A stretch of DNA of 64,000 nt from Flavobacterium chilense (GCF_001602525.1 NZ_LSYT01000002.1:62001-126000); one strand, 5' to 3'. Shown: positions 1 to 9,734, counted from the stretch's first letter. Translations and numbers: made by a program. The notes: generated by a model from the sequence alone, not told the origin.

Positions 1-147
1 AAACTTATTTTAGCAATGTACTCTAAAGAACCTAATGAAAAACGTACAGGAAAACCATTCCTTATTTATGCAGTTGCTGTTATTTCGATTGCTTTAAATA
101 TTGCTTTAGGTTTATTTCCTTCATTAGTTTTAGATTTATTGAAGTAA
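1..147 (+). CDS. nuoN: NADH-quinone oxidoreductase subunit N, C-terminal end (partial)
   Basis: Frame 1 is open from the window edge to a TAA at 145-147, giving the last 48 residues of a membrane protein. The tail has a polar stretch (KEPNEKRTGKP) followed by one hydrophobic helix (about residues 20-45) that ends the protein. This matches what I remember of the end of the proton-pumping NuoN subunit of respiratory complex I in Flavobacterium, where nuoN is the last gene of the nuo operon. A strong terminator follows directly, as expected for the last gene of an operon. The identification rests on a short tail, so another polytopic membrane protein is possible. Confidence 0.6.
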   Translation, partial: KLILAMYSKEPNEKRTGKPFLIYAVAVISIALNIALGLFPSLVLDLLK

Positions 148-169
148 AAATTTACTCAAATTATATACT

Positions 170-203
170 AGTCCATCAAGATTTTTTTTGATGGACTTTT
201 TAT
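170..203 (+). terminator. Rho-independent terminator after nuoN-like gene
   Basis: A perfect 10-bp stem (AGTCCATCAA / TTGATGGACT) encloses a T-rich loop and is followed by a run of T. It lies 22 bases after the stop codon. Confidence 0.85.
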
Positions 204-309
204 TTATACCCGCTTTTATAGCCCAAAAAATCATGTTAAAAATTTAACTCAAATCATTAGACTTCAAAAAAACTCCATATATTTGGGTTCAATTAAATGT
301 ATTAAAACT

Positions 310-1080
310 ATGGCCTTCAATTCAAACAACCCATTTTTAAGCAACAAGCGTTTTTCATCAAATGCTGTTTCAAAAACTGAACAAGTACATCAGGCACAAA
401 TTATTGATTACAATCAGGAAATGACTGTGTCAGGCACTATTAATAAAACAGCTATTTTGTTTTTAATTTTATGCGGATCTGCAATGATAACATGGTGGAT
501 GGCATTTAACCAGATGAATGTGATGTTACCAGCAATGGGTGGTGCTATTGTTGGATTAATTTTAGTTATAATTTCGGCTTTCAAACCACAATACTCCCCT
601 TATCTTGCACCAGGTTATGCATTATTTGAAGGATTGTTTATTGGTGGAATATCAGCAATTTTTGAAGCAATGTATCCTGGTATTGTAATTAATGCCGTTG
701 GAGCAACTCTGGTAACTTTTTTAGTTTGCCTAGGATTATATAAATTTAAAATCGTTAAAGTTACAGAGCAATTTAAATCAGTTGTTGTAGCTGCGACTTT
801 AGCAATTGCAACCTATTATTTAATTTCGTGGTTATTCTCGATGTTTACCAGCTTTACTCCTGTTCATTACGGAAATTCAATGATGAGTATCGGAATTAGT
901 GTTTTTGTAATTATCGTTGCTGCTTTGAACTTATTTTTAGACTTTGATCTTATCGAAAAAGGGGCTCAGCAAAAAATGCCAAAATTCATGGAATGGTACG
1001 GTGCTATGGGATTAATGATAACGTTAGTATGGTTGTATATTGAATTCCTTCGACTTTTACTTAAATTATCCAAAAAATAG
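310..1080 (+). CDS. Bax inhibitor-1/YccA family membrane protein
   Basis: This 256-residue protein has about seven hydrophobic helices after a polar N-terminus of some 45 residues. The even spacing of helices, the small-residue pairs (GGAIVG, GGISAIFEA) and the late helix pair ending in WLYIEFLRLLLKLSKK fit the bacterial BI-1/YccA family of inner-membrane proteins, some of which act as pH-sensitive calcium leak channels. I chose the ATG at 310; an in-frame TTG at 283 would add nine residues unlike the family start. It appears to be a single-gene unit with a terminator on each side. Its role in Flavobacterium is unknown. Confidence 0.8.
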   Translation: MAFNSNNPFLSNKRFSSNAVSKTEQVHQAQIIDYNQEMTVSGTINKTAILFLILCGSAMITWWMAFNQMNVMLPAMGGAIVGLILVIISAFKPQYSPYLAPGYALFEGLFIGGISAIFEAMYPGIVINAVGATLVTFLVCLGLYKFKIVKVTEQFKSVVVAATLAIATYYLISWLFSMFTSFTPVHYGNSMMSIGISVFVIIVAALNLFLDFDLIEKGAQQKMPKFMEWYGAMGLMITLVWLYIEFLRLLLKLSKK

Positions 1081-1102
1081 TTTTTATCACCTTATATAAG
1101 TT

Positions 1103-1135
1103 AAGCCTTTTTGAAATTCAAAAAGGCTTTTTTTA
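1103..1135 (+). terminator. Rho-independent terminator after BI-1 gene
   Basis: A perfect 13-bp stem (AAGCCTTTTTGAA / TTCAAAAAGGCTT) is followed by a T run. The remaining intergenic space to 1679 holds only a weak 7-bp hairpin (CCTGAAT / ATTCAGG, 1269-1291) and the regulatory sites listed next. Confidence 0.9.
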
Positions 1136-1467
1136 TATCGTTTATATAATTATATCTTCTTCTATTCTTATTAAAAAGACGATTTTACAGCTCATAAATA
1201 TTTCTTATAATTCTAGCCCTTTCTTCTTTTATTTAAAGAAATTTTCTTTTCTAAATCCTTTTAAAATTCCTGAATAAAAGAACTATTCAGGGATAAAAAA
1301 CACATTGCCTGATAGCACAAAACGAGCAACTTAGAATACTTTTCTTTCAAATAAATGAAATAAAGTGTTTTCTAAAGTAAAATTATCTGTTTACTCAGCT
1401 TGTTAAAATAGTTATTAAAAATACAAGAAAAACATTTCAAAAAACCTGCCAACCCCTTATTTTTATC

Positions 1468-1508
1468 AATATGTAATAAATTACATTTTGTGCAATTTAT
1501 TACATATT
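1468..1508. promoter_or_regulatory. Paired distal operator-like sites upstream of first pectate lyase
   Basis: A perfect 15-bp inverted repeat (arms 1468-1482 and 1494-1508, 11-base spacer) contains two side-by-side palindromic 14-mers, TGTAATAAATTACA at 1472-1485 and TGCAATTTATTACA at 1491-1504. Their starts are 19 bases apart, about two helical turns. Both share the half-sites TGYAAT and ATTACA with the promoter-proximal site at 1591. The same arrangement occurs before the second pectate lyase gene. I infer that they bind the same dimeric repressor or activator as the proximal site. Confidence 0.65.
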
Positions 1509-1582
1509 CAATAATTAAAATAACTTTTTTTTATATTATGTGTTTTTTATTTCTAAAATAATCATAATTCAAAAATTATATA

Positions 1583-1604
1583 TATTTTTGTGTAATCGAT
1601 TACA
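1583..1604 (+). promoter_or_regulatory. Promoter -7 element abutted by a LacI-type operator
   Basis: TATTTTTG at 1583-1590 matches the Bacteroidota -7 consensus TAnnTTTG. It is followed at once by the perfect palindrome TGTAATCGATTACA (1591-1604), which fits the LacI-family operator pattern with a central CG. An operator over the start site would let a repressor block transcription. No clear -33 TTTG is visible, which would suit an activated promoter. The leader to the ATG is about 75 bases. Confidence 0.65.
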
Positions 1605-1679
1605 ATTTCAACACTTTTCAGTTTAGGAATTTAGATCACAAAAAACCACAAACTAAACAACCTTAAAAAACCACTAACC

Positions 1680-4229
1680 ATGAAAAAAAAACTACTTTAT
1701 CTCATTTTGCTATTTGCTTCTATACAGATAGCAGCACAGCAGATAACTTTTACCGAATCTTCAGGCTGGCTAGAGTCAGCTTTTGTAAAATGGACACCAC
1801 TTTCCGGTGCTGACAGTTATAATGTATATTATACAGGAGGAGGTCAGACAAACAAGAAAATTGACAATGAACTCATACGCAGTTATGGCTCTTATTTCCG
1901 TGCTGATGTACCGGGAATTGCAGCCGGAAATTATACGATTACAGTTAAACCAGTAACTGCTGGTGTAGAAGGAACAGGATCAACAACTTCAAGCTTAACA
2001 GTACTCTCACAAGATCGAAATGGTTTTGCTTTTGATGGCGGACGTGTACCGGGAGGTTACAAGGCAGACGGAACCCCAAAAGACAATGCTGTTATACTTT
2101 ACATTACTCAAAACACAAAAAATACGATCTCAATGAATATCACAGGAGCCAGTGCAAATCCATGTATTGGCTTACAAAATATCCTTTATGGAATAAAAAA
2201 AGGAAAAGATACACGCCCGTTCATTATTCGATTAATCGGAAATATTACAGATATGACTGTAATGGAAGGCGGCGATATTACAATTGAAAATGCAAATAAC
2301 GCTAATAGTTATCTTACCATAGAAGGTGTTGGTAATGATGCTGTTGTAAACGGAATGGGTATAAGACTTAAATCAGCATCAAACATCGAAGTAAGCAATC
2401 TGGGTTTTATGAATTGCGACAGTACTGCTGGTGACAATGTGGGCTTACAAGACAAAAACGACCACGTTTGGGTTCACAATTGCGATTTATTTTATGGCAA
2501 TGCCGGCTCTGATGCTGATCAGATAAAAGGCGACGGAGCAATGGACAATAAAGGCTCTACTTATGTTACTTTTTCATACAATCACTTTTGGGATAGCGGA
2601 AAATCAAGCTTATTAGGCTTAAGTGAAAACACGACAACTGGCTTGTATCTAACCTATCATCACAACTGGTTTGATCATTCAGACTCACGTCATCCACGTG
2701 TTCGTTTTTACTCTGCTCATATTTACAATAATTACTTTGATGGTAATTCAAAATATGGCTCAGGAGCCACTATGGGTTCATCCTTATTTATAGAAAGCAA
2801 TTATTACCGCAACAGTAAACGCCCTATGATGGTTTCTTTGCAGGGAACTGATGTTTGGGATGAAACAACTCAAAAAAATATTCCCGGCAACGGAACTTTC
2901 TCAAGCGAAACAGGCGGATCTATAAAAGCATTCAACAATATTTTTGATGCAGATATTGCCACTAATACTATGCGTTTTGTAGCTTATGGCGACACTAATC
3001 CTCTATACAATATTTCCGGAAAAATTAATTCTACTACTGATTTTGATGCCTATGTGGTTGCAAATCGCGGAGATTTGGTTCCGGCTACTGTAAAATCATT
3101 TTCAGGAGCAAATGTGTATAACAACTTTGATACAAATGCTTCTTTGTATGTCAAAAATCTTGTAGTAGAATCACCTGCTGATGCAAAGATTAAAGTGACA
3201 CAATATGCTGGTCGCGTTTCAGGAGGTGACTTAAAATGGACTTTTAATAATGCTGTTGATGACACCTCTTCTGCTGTAAATTTACCCTTAAAAGCAGCAC
3301 TTACAAACTACACTTCAACCTTAGTAGCTGTTCAAGGAGAAACACCAGCAGTAGTAAGCAGTCAAACTCTAACCACGGACACTGACAATAACCAAACCGT
3401 AAGCGCAAGCACCGCAATTGAACCTATGATTTTTACCTGGGGAGGCAGCGCTACCGATGTTACAGTGACCGGATTACCAGCATTTGGAATAAGTTTTGTA
3501 AAAAACGCCACAGATAAAACAATTACAATTTCCGGAACTCCAACTGCCAGTGTATCGTATTCGATAGCCACAAGCGGTTCAAGCGGATCTCCAGTTACCT
3601 CAACGGGAACAATTACATTAGAAGGTACAGCAACTCCTCCTCCAGGAGATCAGATCCATAATTTTACACTTTCTGGGTCAAGCAGTACTTTCTATACCAT
3701 TACCGGTAATCTGGCTACTAACAAAGGAACTGTTACATACAATAGTCTAACATTAACACAATGTTTAAAACTAGAAACAGCAACTATGATAACTTACACC
3801 ACCACTCTGCCAAGTACACTCACTCTTGTACTGGTTGAAGCTGCCGGAACTGCAAAAATAGACGGAACCAATTATACCGCTACAGCAGGAATAATTACTG
3901 TAAATCTTCCTGCAGGAAATCATACCATTGCTAAAAAAGATACAGCAAATTTATTCTACATAAAAACAGCTTATAGCGGTACGCTAGGACTAGACCAAAA
4001 CTTTGAACCGAATAAAATGATTATTTACCCAAATCCTGTTTCGAATCAAATGTATATTTCCGCTGATAATATTCAAAAAATTGAAATTTACAATCTTCTT
4101 GGAACATTAGTAAAAACAGCCGAAAAAGATGCTGAATCAATTGACCTGAGTCATCTGGCTTCTGGCAGTTATATAGTAAAAGCAACAACAGACCAAGGCA
4201 TCATAACCAAAAAGATTATCAAAAAATAA
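1680..4229 (+). CDS. Secreted PL1-family pectate lyase with T9SS sorting domain
   Basis: This 849-residue enzyme should cleave pectate (polygalacturonate) by beta-elimination outside the cell. A signal peptide (residues 1-19, ending IAAQ) is followed by a fibronectin-III-like segment (about 20-110), then a pectate lyase beta-helix (about 115-460). The helix contains the calcium-site stretch DADQIKGDG and the RHPRVR motif (337-342) with the probable catalytic arginine. A 90-residue Ig-like module (about 560-650), a beta-sandwich module beginning HNFTLSGSSSTF, and a C-terminal T9SS type A domain (starting IIYPNPVSN) complete it. The next gene is a close paralog with one more Ig-like module. Substrate-controlled transcription is suggested by the operator set upstream; no pectin uptake or regulator gene lies nearby. 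Confidence 0.92.
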   Translation: MKKKLLYLILLFASIQIAAQQITFTESSGWLESAFVKWTPLSGADSYNVYYTGGGQTNKKIDNELIRSYGSYFRADVPGIAAGNYTITVKPVTAGVEGTGSTTSSLTVLSQDRNGFAFDGGRVPGGYKADGTPKDNAVILYITQNTKNTISMNITGASANPCIGLQNILYGIKKGKDTRPFIIRLIGNITDMTVMEGGDITIENANNANSYLTIEGVGNDAVVNGMGIRLKSASNIEVSNLGFMNCDSTAGDNVGLQDKNDHVWVHNCDLFYGNAGSDADQIKGDGAMDNKGSTYVTFSYNHFWDSGKSSLLGLSENTTTGLYLTYHHNWFDHSDSRHPRVRFYSAHIYNNYFDGNSKYGSGATMGSSLFIESNYYRNSKRPMMVSLQGTDVWDETTQKNIPGNGTFSSETGGSIKAFNNIFDADIATNTMRFVAYGDTNPLYNISGKINSTTDFDAYVVANRGDLVPATVKSFSGANVYNNFDTNASLYVKNLVVESPADAKIKVTQYAGRVSGGDLKWTFNNAVDDTSSAVNLPLKAALTNYTSTLVAVQGETPAVVSSQTLTTDTDNNQTVSASTAIEPMIFTWGGSATDVTVTGLPAFGISFVKNATDKTITISGTPTASVSYSIATSGSSGSPVTSTGTITLEGTATPPPGDQIHNFTLSGSSSTFYTITGNLATNKGTVTYNSLTLTQCLKLETATMITYTTTLPSTLTLVLVEAAGTAKIDGTNYTATAGIITVNLPAGNHTIAKKDTANLFYIKTAYSGTLGLDQNFEPNKMIIYPNPVSNQMYISADNIQKIEIYNLLGTLVKTAEKDAESIDLSHLASGSYIVKATTDQGIITKKIIKK

Positions 4230-4253
4230 TTCAACTCCGATAATACATTTTAC

Positions 4254-4283
4254 AAAGGCTTCCAAATTGGAAGCCTTTTTTTC
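4254..4283 (+). terminator. Rho-independent terminator after first pectate lyase
   Basis: A 12-bp stem (AAAGGCTTCCAA / TTGGAAGCCTTT) is followed by a run of T. The second pectate lyase has a terminator with the same core (AAGGCTTCC), so the duplication probably included it. Confidence 0.9.
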
Positions 4284-4575
4284 ATTTATAACTATACTAT
4301 CTTCTTACATGTCGCAACAAAAGCAGAATCAATATTCAACATCATAAAATTTACACCTAATCCATTCTCAAATTGACCGCAAATATTTGTCTAAAAATAA
4401 TTATTTAATAAAAACTTATTGTCATATAGTTTTAAAAAATAACTTTTTTCCTACTTTAAAAAGAATGCTGTTAAAAAAAATTTTAATGGTCCAAAATCAA
4501 GATTATCTACCTTCGTTTTTAAATTTCTTCATCATCAAAACATAACAAAAACAAGACCTGATGCGTTTTTCTTAC

Positions 4576-4616
4576 ATTATGTAATAAATTACATTTGATG
4601 CAATTTATTACATAAT
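4576..4616. promoter_or_regulatory. Paired distal operator-like sites upstream of second pectate lyase
   Basis: A perfect 15-bp inverted repeat (arms 4576-4590 and 4602-4616, 11-base spacer) holds TGTAATAAATTACA (4580-4593) and TGCAATTTATTACA (4599-4612), again 19 bases apart start to start. Both 14-mers are identical to those at 1472 and 1491, while most of the surrounding DNA has diverged. That points to conserved regulatory function. Confidence 0.65.
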
Positions 4617-4692
4617 ACATAATTTTATATATAATTTTTTATAGTTAATTTAATTTATTTCACAAAAAATCAATAAATTTCAAAATATTATA

Positions 4693-4714
4693 TATTTTTG
4701 TGCAATCGATTACA
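4693..4714 (+). promoter_or_regulatory. Promoter -7 element abutted by operator, second pectate lyase
   Basis: TATTTTTG (4693-4700) is followed directly by TGCAATCGATTACA (4701-4714), a one-mismatch version of the palindrome at 1591. It starts 102 bases after the nearer distal site, against 100 bases in the first gene. Confidence 0.65.
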
Positions 4715-4779
4715 ATTAACCAGGTAATTTCGATACCCTAAATAACCACAAAAATTTTATTAACTAAAAAACCACAATT

Positions 4780-7632
4780 ATGAAAAAAAACCTACTTCTT
4801 CTGAGCTTCCTGCTTGTCAGCATTCAGATTTGGTCACAACAAATTCAAATTACAGAATCTTCAGGCTGGTTAGAGTCGGCTTTTGTAAAATGGCAGCCTT
4901 TAAGCAATGCTCAAACCTACAATGTTTATTATACGGGTAATGGTTTAGTCGATAAAAAAATAGACGATCAGCTTATCCGTAGTTATGGCTCTTATTTTCG
5001 CGCTGATATTCCGGGATTAAAAGCAGGAACTTATACCGTTAAAGTAAAACCTGTTATTTCAGGAGCTGAAGGAACGGGATCTACTACAAGTAACTTAACT
5101 GTTACGGCCCAGGATCGCAATGGATTTGCTTTTGACGGAGGTCGCGTTCCAGGAGGCTATAATGCAGATGGAACTCCAAAAACCGGCGCTGTTATTCTTT
5201 ACATTACCCAAAATACTAAAAATACAATCTCAATGGACATTACAGGTGCCAGTGCTAATCCGTGTGTTGGTTTACAAAATATCTTATATGCCATCAAAAA
5301 AGGAAAAGATACACGTCCGTTTATTATCCGTCTAATCGGAAATATTACAGATATGACAGTAATGGAAGGCGGAGATGTTGTAATTGAAAATGCCAATAAT
5401 GCATCAAGTTACGTGACCATAGAAGGTATAGGAAATGATGCAGTTGCTAATGGCTGGGGTGTACGACTTAAATCGGCTTCGAATATTGAAGTTAGTAATC
5501 TCGGTTTTATGAATTGCGACAGTACTGCCGGTGACAATGTTGGAATGCAACAGGATAACGATCATATCTGGGTACATAACTGTGATTTATTTTATGGAAA
5601 TGCTGGCAGTGATGCTGATCAGATCAAAGGTGACGGAGCTTTGGATAACAAATCTTCTACCTACATCACTATGTCTTATAATCACTTTTGGGATAACGGA
5701 AAAGCAAGTTTATTAGGATTAAGCGAAGGCACTACAACCGGTTTGTATGTCACCTATCATCACAACTGGTTTGATCATTCGGATTCGCGTCATCCCCGGG
5801 TTCGTTATTACTCAGCACACATTTACAACAATTATTATGATGGTGTAGCAAAATATGGTGCAGGATCAACAATGGGGTCATCGCTTTTTGTTGAAGGAAA
5901 TTATTTCCGTAATAGTAAGCACCCAATGATGACTTCTTTACAGGGAACTGATATTTGGGATGAAGCCAATCAGGTAAACAATGCCGGAACTATGGGAACT
6001 TTCTCCGGTGAAGCAGGCGGATCAATTAAAGCTTTTAATAATACTTTTGATGCTTCAAATGCAACAAACAATATGCGTTTTGTAGCCTATAATGACCCAA
6101 ATCCTCTGTATAACATTTCAGGTAAAATCAGCTCCACTACTGATTTTGATGCTTATGTAGCGACAACACGAGGAGAAACCGTGAGCAGTAGTGTTAAGTC
6201 TAAATCAGGCGCAAACATCTATAACAACTTTGACACAAACGCAGCATTGTATGTAAAAAACTTAGTTGTAGATCAGCCGGCAACTGCAAAAACAAAAGTA
6301 ATGCAATATGCAGGACGTGTTTCCGGTGGAGATTTAAAATGGACTTTTAATAATAGTGTAGACGATGCATCGTCTATTGTTATTACAGCATTAAAATCTG
6401 CACTTACCAATTATACGGGCTCACTGGTTGCTGTACAAGGCGAAGGAAATCCGCCGGCAAGTACACAAACACTTACATCTACAAGCAACAATAATCAGAC
6501 GGTAGCAAGCGGAACAGCAATAAGTTCAATAGTTTTTACCTGGGGCGGCAGTGCAACAGATGCTACAGTAACAGGATTACCAGCTTCCGGAATTAGTTTT
6601 GTAAAAAATACAACTGCAAAAACCATTACCATTACAGGAACTCCAACTGCTACACTATCTTATTCTATTACTACAATTGGAACAGGAACAACAGCCACAG
6701 GTTCAGGAACGATTACAGTTACAACTGCCGGCAATCAAACATTAAGTTCTACGTCCAATAACAATCAAACGGTAACCAGTGGAACCGCTATTAGTTCTAT
6801 CGTTTTTACATGGGGCGGCAGTGCAACAGATGCTACAGTAACAGGATTACCGGCTTCCGGAATTAGTTTTGTAAAAAACACAACTGCAAAAACTATCACT
6901 ATTACAGGAACTCCAACTGCCACAGTCTCTTACTCTATCGCTACAACCGGAACAGGAACAGTTGCTACAGGATCAGGAACGATAACTGTAACGCCAAGCA
7001 ATCCAGGTACAGATCAGATACATAATTTTACTACTTCCGGAAAAACAAGTACTTTTTATAGCATTTCAGGAAACATGAATTCTACACCCGGATCTGTAAC
7101 GTATGCTGGATTAACATTAACAGAGCGTTTGAAAATCGAATCAAGTACTTCGATTACTTACACAACAGCAAGTGCTTCAACATTGACTTTAGTTTTCGAT
7201 TCTAATTTTACCGGAACGATTAAAGTAGACAATGTTTCGTACACCGCTTCTGCCGGAATCGTTACAGCTTCAATAGCTTCAGGTTCTCACACTATAACTA
7301 AAGGATCAGTTGGTAATTTATTTTATATAAGTACAAAATACAGTGGCGGTACTTCAAAAATGGCTCAAACCGCACAAATAAGTGAGGCACCGGAAGTAAC
7401 TGAAACAGCTAAAATAATTCTATACCCAAATCCTGTTAGCAATACCTTATACTTATCAAATTCAAGTCAAAATATTAAACAGGTTTTGGTTTACAATTTG
7501 TCTGGCATATTGGTTAAAAGTGCCGGAAAGGACACAGAAAGTATTGATTTTAATCAACTGGCTCCCGGAACTTACTTAGTAAAAGTATATACTACCGAAG
7601 GTTCGTTTAATCAAACTATTCTAAAAAAATAA
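4780..7632 (+). CDS. Secreted PL1-family pectate lyase with duplicated Ig-like module and T9SS domain
   Basis: A 950-residue paralog of the gene at 1680, very similar through the catalytic part. It has a signal peptide (ending IWSQ), a fibronectin-like segment, and a PL1 beta-helix with DADQIKGDG and RHPRVR. Two nearly identical 90-residue Ig-like modules follow where the first paralog has one, then the [12 protein letters not shown] module and a T9SS type A domain (ILYPNPVSN). The role is extracellular pectate cleavage. Surface display or release through T9SS is known for this C-terminal domain type. The paralogs may differ in preference or product range, but nothing in the sequence decides that. 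Confidence 0.92.
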   Translation: MKKNLLLLSFLLVSIQIWSQQIQITESSGWLESAFVKWQPLSNAQTYNVYYTGNGLVDKKIDDQLIRSYGSYFRADIPGLKAGTYTVKVKPVISGAEGTGSTTSNLTVTAQDRNGFAFDGGRVPGGYNADGTPKTGAVILYITQNTKNTISMDITGASANPCVGLQNILYAIKKGKDTRPFIIRLIGNITDMTVMEGGDVVIENANNASSYVTIEGIGNDAVANGWGVRLKSASNIEVSNLGFMNCDSTAGDNVGMQQDNDHIWVHNCDLFYGNAGSDADQIKGDGALDNKSSTYITMSYNHFWDNGKASLLGLSEGTTTGLYVTYHHNWFDHSDSRHPRVRYYSAHIYNNYYDGVAKYGAGSTMGSSLFVEGNYFRNSKHPMMTSLQGTDIWDEANQVNNAGTMGTFSGEAGGSIKAFNNTFDASNATNNMRFVAYNDPNPLYNISGKISSTTDFDAYVATTRGETVSSSVKSKSGANIYNNFDTNAALYVKNLVVDQPATAKTKVMQYAGRVSGGDLKWTFNNSVDDASSIVITALKSALTNYTGSLVAVQGEGNPPASTQTLTSTSNNNQTVASGTAISSIVFTWGGSATDATVTGLPASGISFVKNTTAKTITITGTPTATLSYSITTIGTGTTATGSGTITVTTAGNQTLSSTSNNNQTVTSGTAISSIVFTWGGSATDATVTGLPASGISFVKNTTAKTITITGTPTATVSYSIATTGTGTVATGSGTITVTPSNPGTDQIHNFTTSGKTSTFYSISGNMNSTPGSVTYAGLTLTERLKIESSTSITYTTASASTLTLVFDSNFTGTIKVDNVSYTASAGIVTASIASGSHTITKGSVGNLFYISTKYSGGTSKMAQTAQISEAPEVTETAKIILYPNPVSNTLYLSNSSQNIKQVLVYNLSGILVKSAGKDTESIDFNQLAPGTYLVKVYTTEGSFNQTILKK
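6466..6993 (+). repeat. Two tandem 90-codon Ig-like modules inside second pectate lyase
   Basis: Unit 1 starts at 6466 and unit 2 at 6736, a period of exactly 270 bases. The encoded proteins differ at only a few positions over 86 residues (each opens with [12 protein letters not shown]). The first paralog carries a single, more diverged unit (about 3361-3630), so the extra copy is probably recent. Confidence 0.85.
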
Positions 7633-7649
7633 ATCTAATCTTAAAACTA

Positions 7650-7679
7650 AAGGCTTCCAAAATCCGGAAGCCTTTTTTT
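7650..7679 (+). terminator. Rho-independent terminator after second pectate lyase
   Basis: Stem AAGGCTTCC / GGAAGCCTT (7650-7658, 7666-7674) with a T run. It also separates this gene from the convergent minus-strand cluster. Confidence 0.9.
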
Positions 7680-7697
7680 ATACATTATGATCTAAAT

Positions 7698-8102
7698 TTA
7701 TCTTTTTCTATTACGAAATTCTTCCTGTTCGCTCATTTTTGCACGTTCATGAAATAATTTTTTAATCGTTTCAAGATTGAATAAAACAAACAGAAACATT
7801 GCGATAAAAATCGTGATCCAACTGTAGAGAATCTTTACACCTGAAACATCTAAAGCCACTACATAAAAAATAATGGTAGGCAAAATCGCTACCAGCAATG
7901 TTAACCCTAAGGATAACATAAGCGGGTTAATAAAAAAACTATTCACGCTATTAAAGCCAAGTTTTCTAATGAACATTGCAACAAATACCAAAGCCACAAG
8001 GCTAAAAATAATTCCTGCAAAACCATAGATCAAAATCTGATCTCCAAGGTTATTAATTTTAGTCTCGTAACCAAAAAAAGTATTAAAACTGAATCCCGTC
8101 AT
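7698..8102 (-). CDS. Small three-helix membrane protein, function unknown
   Basis: The frame encodes about 134 residues with three clear hydrophobic helices (near residues 23-45, 60-85 and 92-112) and a charged C-terminal tail (FHERAKMSEQEEFRNRKR). I do not recognise a family. I prefer the ATG at 8102, which overlaps the 3' end of the lemA-like gene by 20 bases; an ATG at 8129 would add nine residues. The overlap implies translational coupling with lemA. As the last gene of a five-gene minus-strand cluster it may form one membrane complex with LemA and the GIDE-like protein, which is inference from position only. Confidence 0.6.
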   Translation of the reverse strand: MTGFSFNTFFGYETKINNLGDQILIYGFAGIIFSLVALVFVAMFIRKLGFNSVNSFFINPLMLSLGLTLLVAILPTIIFYVVALDVSGVKILYSWITIFIAMFLFVLFNLETIKKLFHERAKMSEQEEFRNRKR

Positions 8103-8646
8103 ACTTTTTATCTTCAGGTGTAACATCAAACAATGATTGTGCTTTATACCCCATTATCTTAGCTAAAATAAAATTAGGAAACTCCTGAATCCCCACATTG
8201 TAAAGGTTCACACTGTCATTAAAAAACTCACGTCTGTCTGCAATTTTATCTTCCATCTGGGAAACTCTTTTTTGCAGCTCTACAAAATTATTATTGGATA
8301 ACAATGTTGGATAATTCTCTGAAACTGAAAAAAGGTTTTTCATTGTTTTAGAAAACTCATTAGCATTATCAATTTTTTCTTCTACCGTTTTAGCATTCAG
8401 AAAATCTGTTCTTAATTTGGTCAGATTTGTAAGCATATCTGTTTCATGTTCCATAAACTTAGAAGCTACCTTAACCAATTCAGGAACTTCATCAGCCCGC
8501 TGCATCAAAATAACATCGATATTTCTAAATGCTTTTTCGTTATTATTTTTGAGCATTACGAGTTTATTATAAATTCTGATAAAAAAATTGAAAAATATAA
8601 TCAACAGAAGTAATCCGGCAATTAATGCAATGTTTTGAACAGTCAT
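8083..8646 (-). CDS. LemA family protein
   Basis: A 187-residue protein with one N-terminal transmembrane helix (about 6-28) and a long helical domain. It shows the LemA pattern: RN.D..L..R.DE.P.LV near residue 45, then a C-terminal NNNFVELQKRVSQMEDKIADRREFFNDSVNLYNV and FPNFILAKIMGY. LemA proteins are membrane-anchored helical bundles of unclear function, often beside TPM/YgcG or GIDE-like genes. Here the gene upstream, 6 bases away, is GIDE-like, which supports the call. It overlaps the small membrane-protein gene downstream. The family length is usually 180-200 residues, so the protein looks intact. Confidence 0.9.
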   Translation of the reverse strand: MTVQNIALIAGLLLLIIFFNFFIRIYNKLVMLKNNNEKAFRNIDVILMQRADEVPELVKVASKFMEHETDMLTNLTKLRTDFLNAKTVEEKIDNANEFSKTMKNLFSVSENYPTLLSNNNFVELQKRVSQMEDKIADRREFFNDSVNLYNVGIQEFPNFILAKIMGYKAQSLFDVTPEDKKYDGIQF

Positions 8647-8652
8647 ATTTCT

Positions 8653-9696
8653 TTAATTTAAAATGATATAAATGAGTATAAGCGATATAAAAAACAAAGT
8701 CGCTAAAAAAGAATCAAGCAATGGTTTATATTTATTTCTAAATGAAATCTCTCTGGGCATTGCAATACCAAAAACATCATCCGTATTTCCTTTTCTGATT
8801 ATTACATTACCATTGTCTGAAGCAGCGTAGCCTATCAAAAGCATATAATCATCTTTTTTCAGGTAAGTTTCGCTATATCTTGTTTTTCCGCCTTTTTGAT
8901 TGTCGATCCTGTCAAAATAATACTCCAGTCCTTCCCCATCTACTGTTACAGAACCGGTTTCGTCTTTAATCTTAAACTTTCCTGTTTTAAGTTCTGTAAA
9001 AATGGTACTATAAGTCGTTCTTCCGTCATCATCAGGTGCGCTTTCTTTCTCTATTTTATAATAATATCCAATACAGGGCTTATTAAAATAAGGCGATATG
9101 ATGGGTTCAATTTCTTCTAAATCTCCTACAATCTCAACTTGTCCCATTGCTATAGCATCAATTTTTGAAGTTGGCAAAATAGATTGCAACCTCATAAACT
9201 TGCTCTTTTTACCTGGGAAAAATATATTACTAACTACAATAAAACCCGGAATAATGAGAAAAAGAAGTTTCAGATTTTCATTTTTTGCCAGATAGATAAA
9301 AGCTCCAACAATACAAATCAAAACAAATATTCCAAGAATCCTCTTGCTCCATGGTGTTTTTTGGATATTATGCTTTTGATTGAATTTTTCCCTTTCTATT
9401 CTTTCTTCTCTACTACTTCGAATTCCCGAGAAGATTATTCCAATAATTGCAAATAAAAAAACCGACGCAAATAGAAACAAAATAACTGCAAACGGATAGG
9501 CAGGATTTACCATAAAACTTAGACCTACAAGCAATGGGCATAACACAAAAAACAGCCAGTTGGGAAATTTCAAATTAAACAAACCTGAAAAAATTACCGT
9601 TTGAAACAAGGCAATTCCCAAACTGAAAAGCATCAGGAAAACAACTTCGGCTCCATCTGTTTTATTCTGAGTAAGAAAAGCAAGAAAATCATTCAT
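8653..9696 (-). CDS. GIDE/MUL1-like membrane protein (bacterial E3 ubiquitin ligase-like domain)
   Basis: A 347-residue protein with N-terminal hydrophobic helices (about 17-40, 43-60, 65-92, 115-135, 140-160), a soluble domain (about 180-315) and a C-terminal helix (325-346). The soluble domain begins MGQVEIVGDLEEIEPIISPY, then NKPCIGYYYKIEKE, then FKIKDETGSVTVDGEGLEYYF. That order of a small strand block, a cysteine followed by tyrosines, then D..G.V.V, resembles the GIDE domain of mitochondrial MUL1. Such proteins often neighbour LemA in bacteria. No RING finger is visible, so ubiquitin ligation is not implied. The match is from pattern memory and moderate in certainty. Confidence 0.6.
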   Translation of the reverse strand: MNDFLAFLTQNKTDGAEVVFLMLFSLGIALFQTVIFSGLFNLKFPNWLFFVLCPLLVGLSFMVNPAYPFAVILFLFASVFLFAIIGIIFSGIRSSREERIEREKFNQKHNIQKTPWSKRILGIFVLICIVGAFIYLAKNENLKLLFLIIPGFIVVSNIFFPGKKSKFMRLQSILPTSKIDAIAMGQVEIVGDLEEIEPIISPYFNKPCIGYYYKIEKESAPDDDGRTTYSTIFTELKTGKFKIKDETGSVTVDGEGLEYYFDRIDNQKGGKTRYSETYLKKDDYMLLIGYAASDNGNVIIRKGNTDDVFGIAMPREISFRNKYKPLLDSFLATLFFISLILIYIILN

Positions 9697-9734
9697 AGTT
9701 TAAAAGGTTACAATCTGTTTTACTGAAGAAATCT

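Noticed and set aside
1081..1679. Small gene or RNA in the 600-base gap before the first pectate lyase
   Set aside because: The sequence is very AT-rich, without a supported frame; only a terminator, a weak hairpin and the operator sites are visible.
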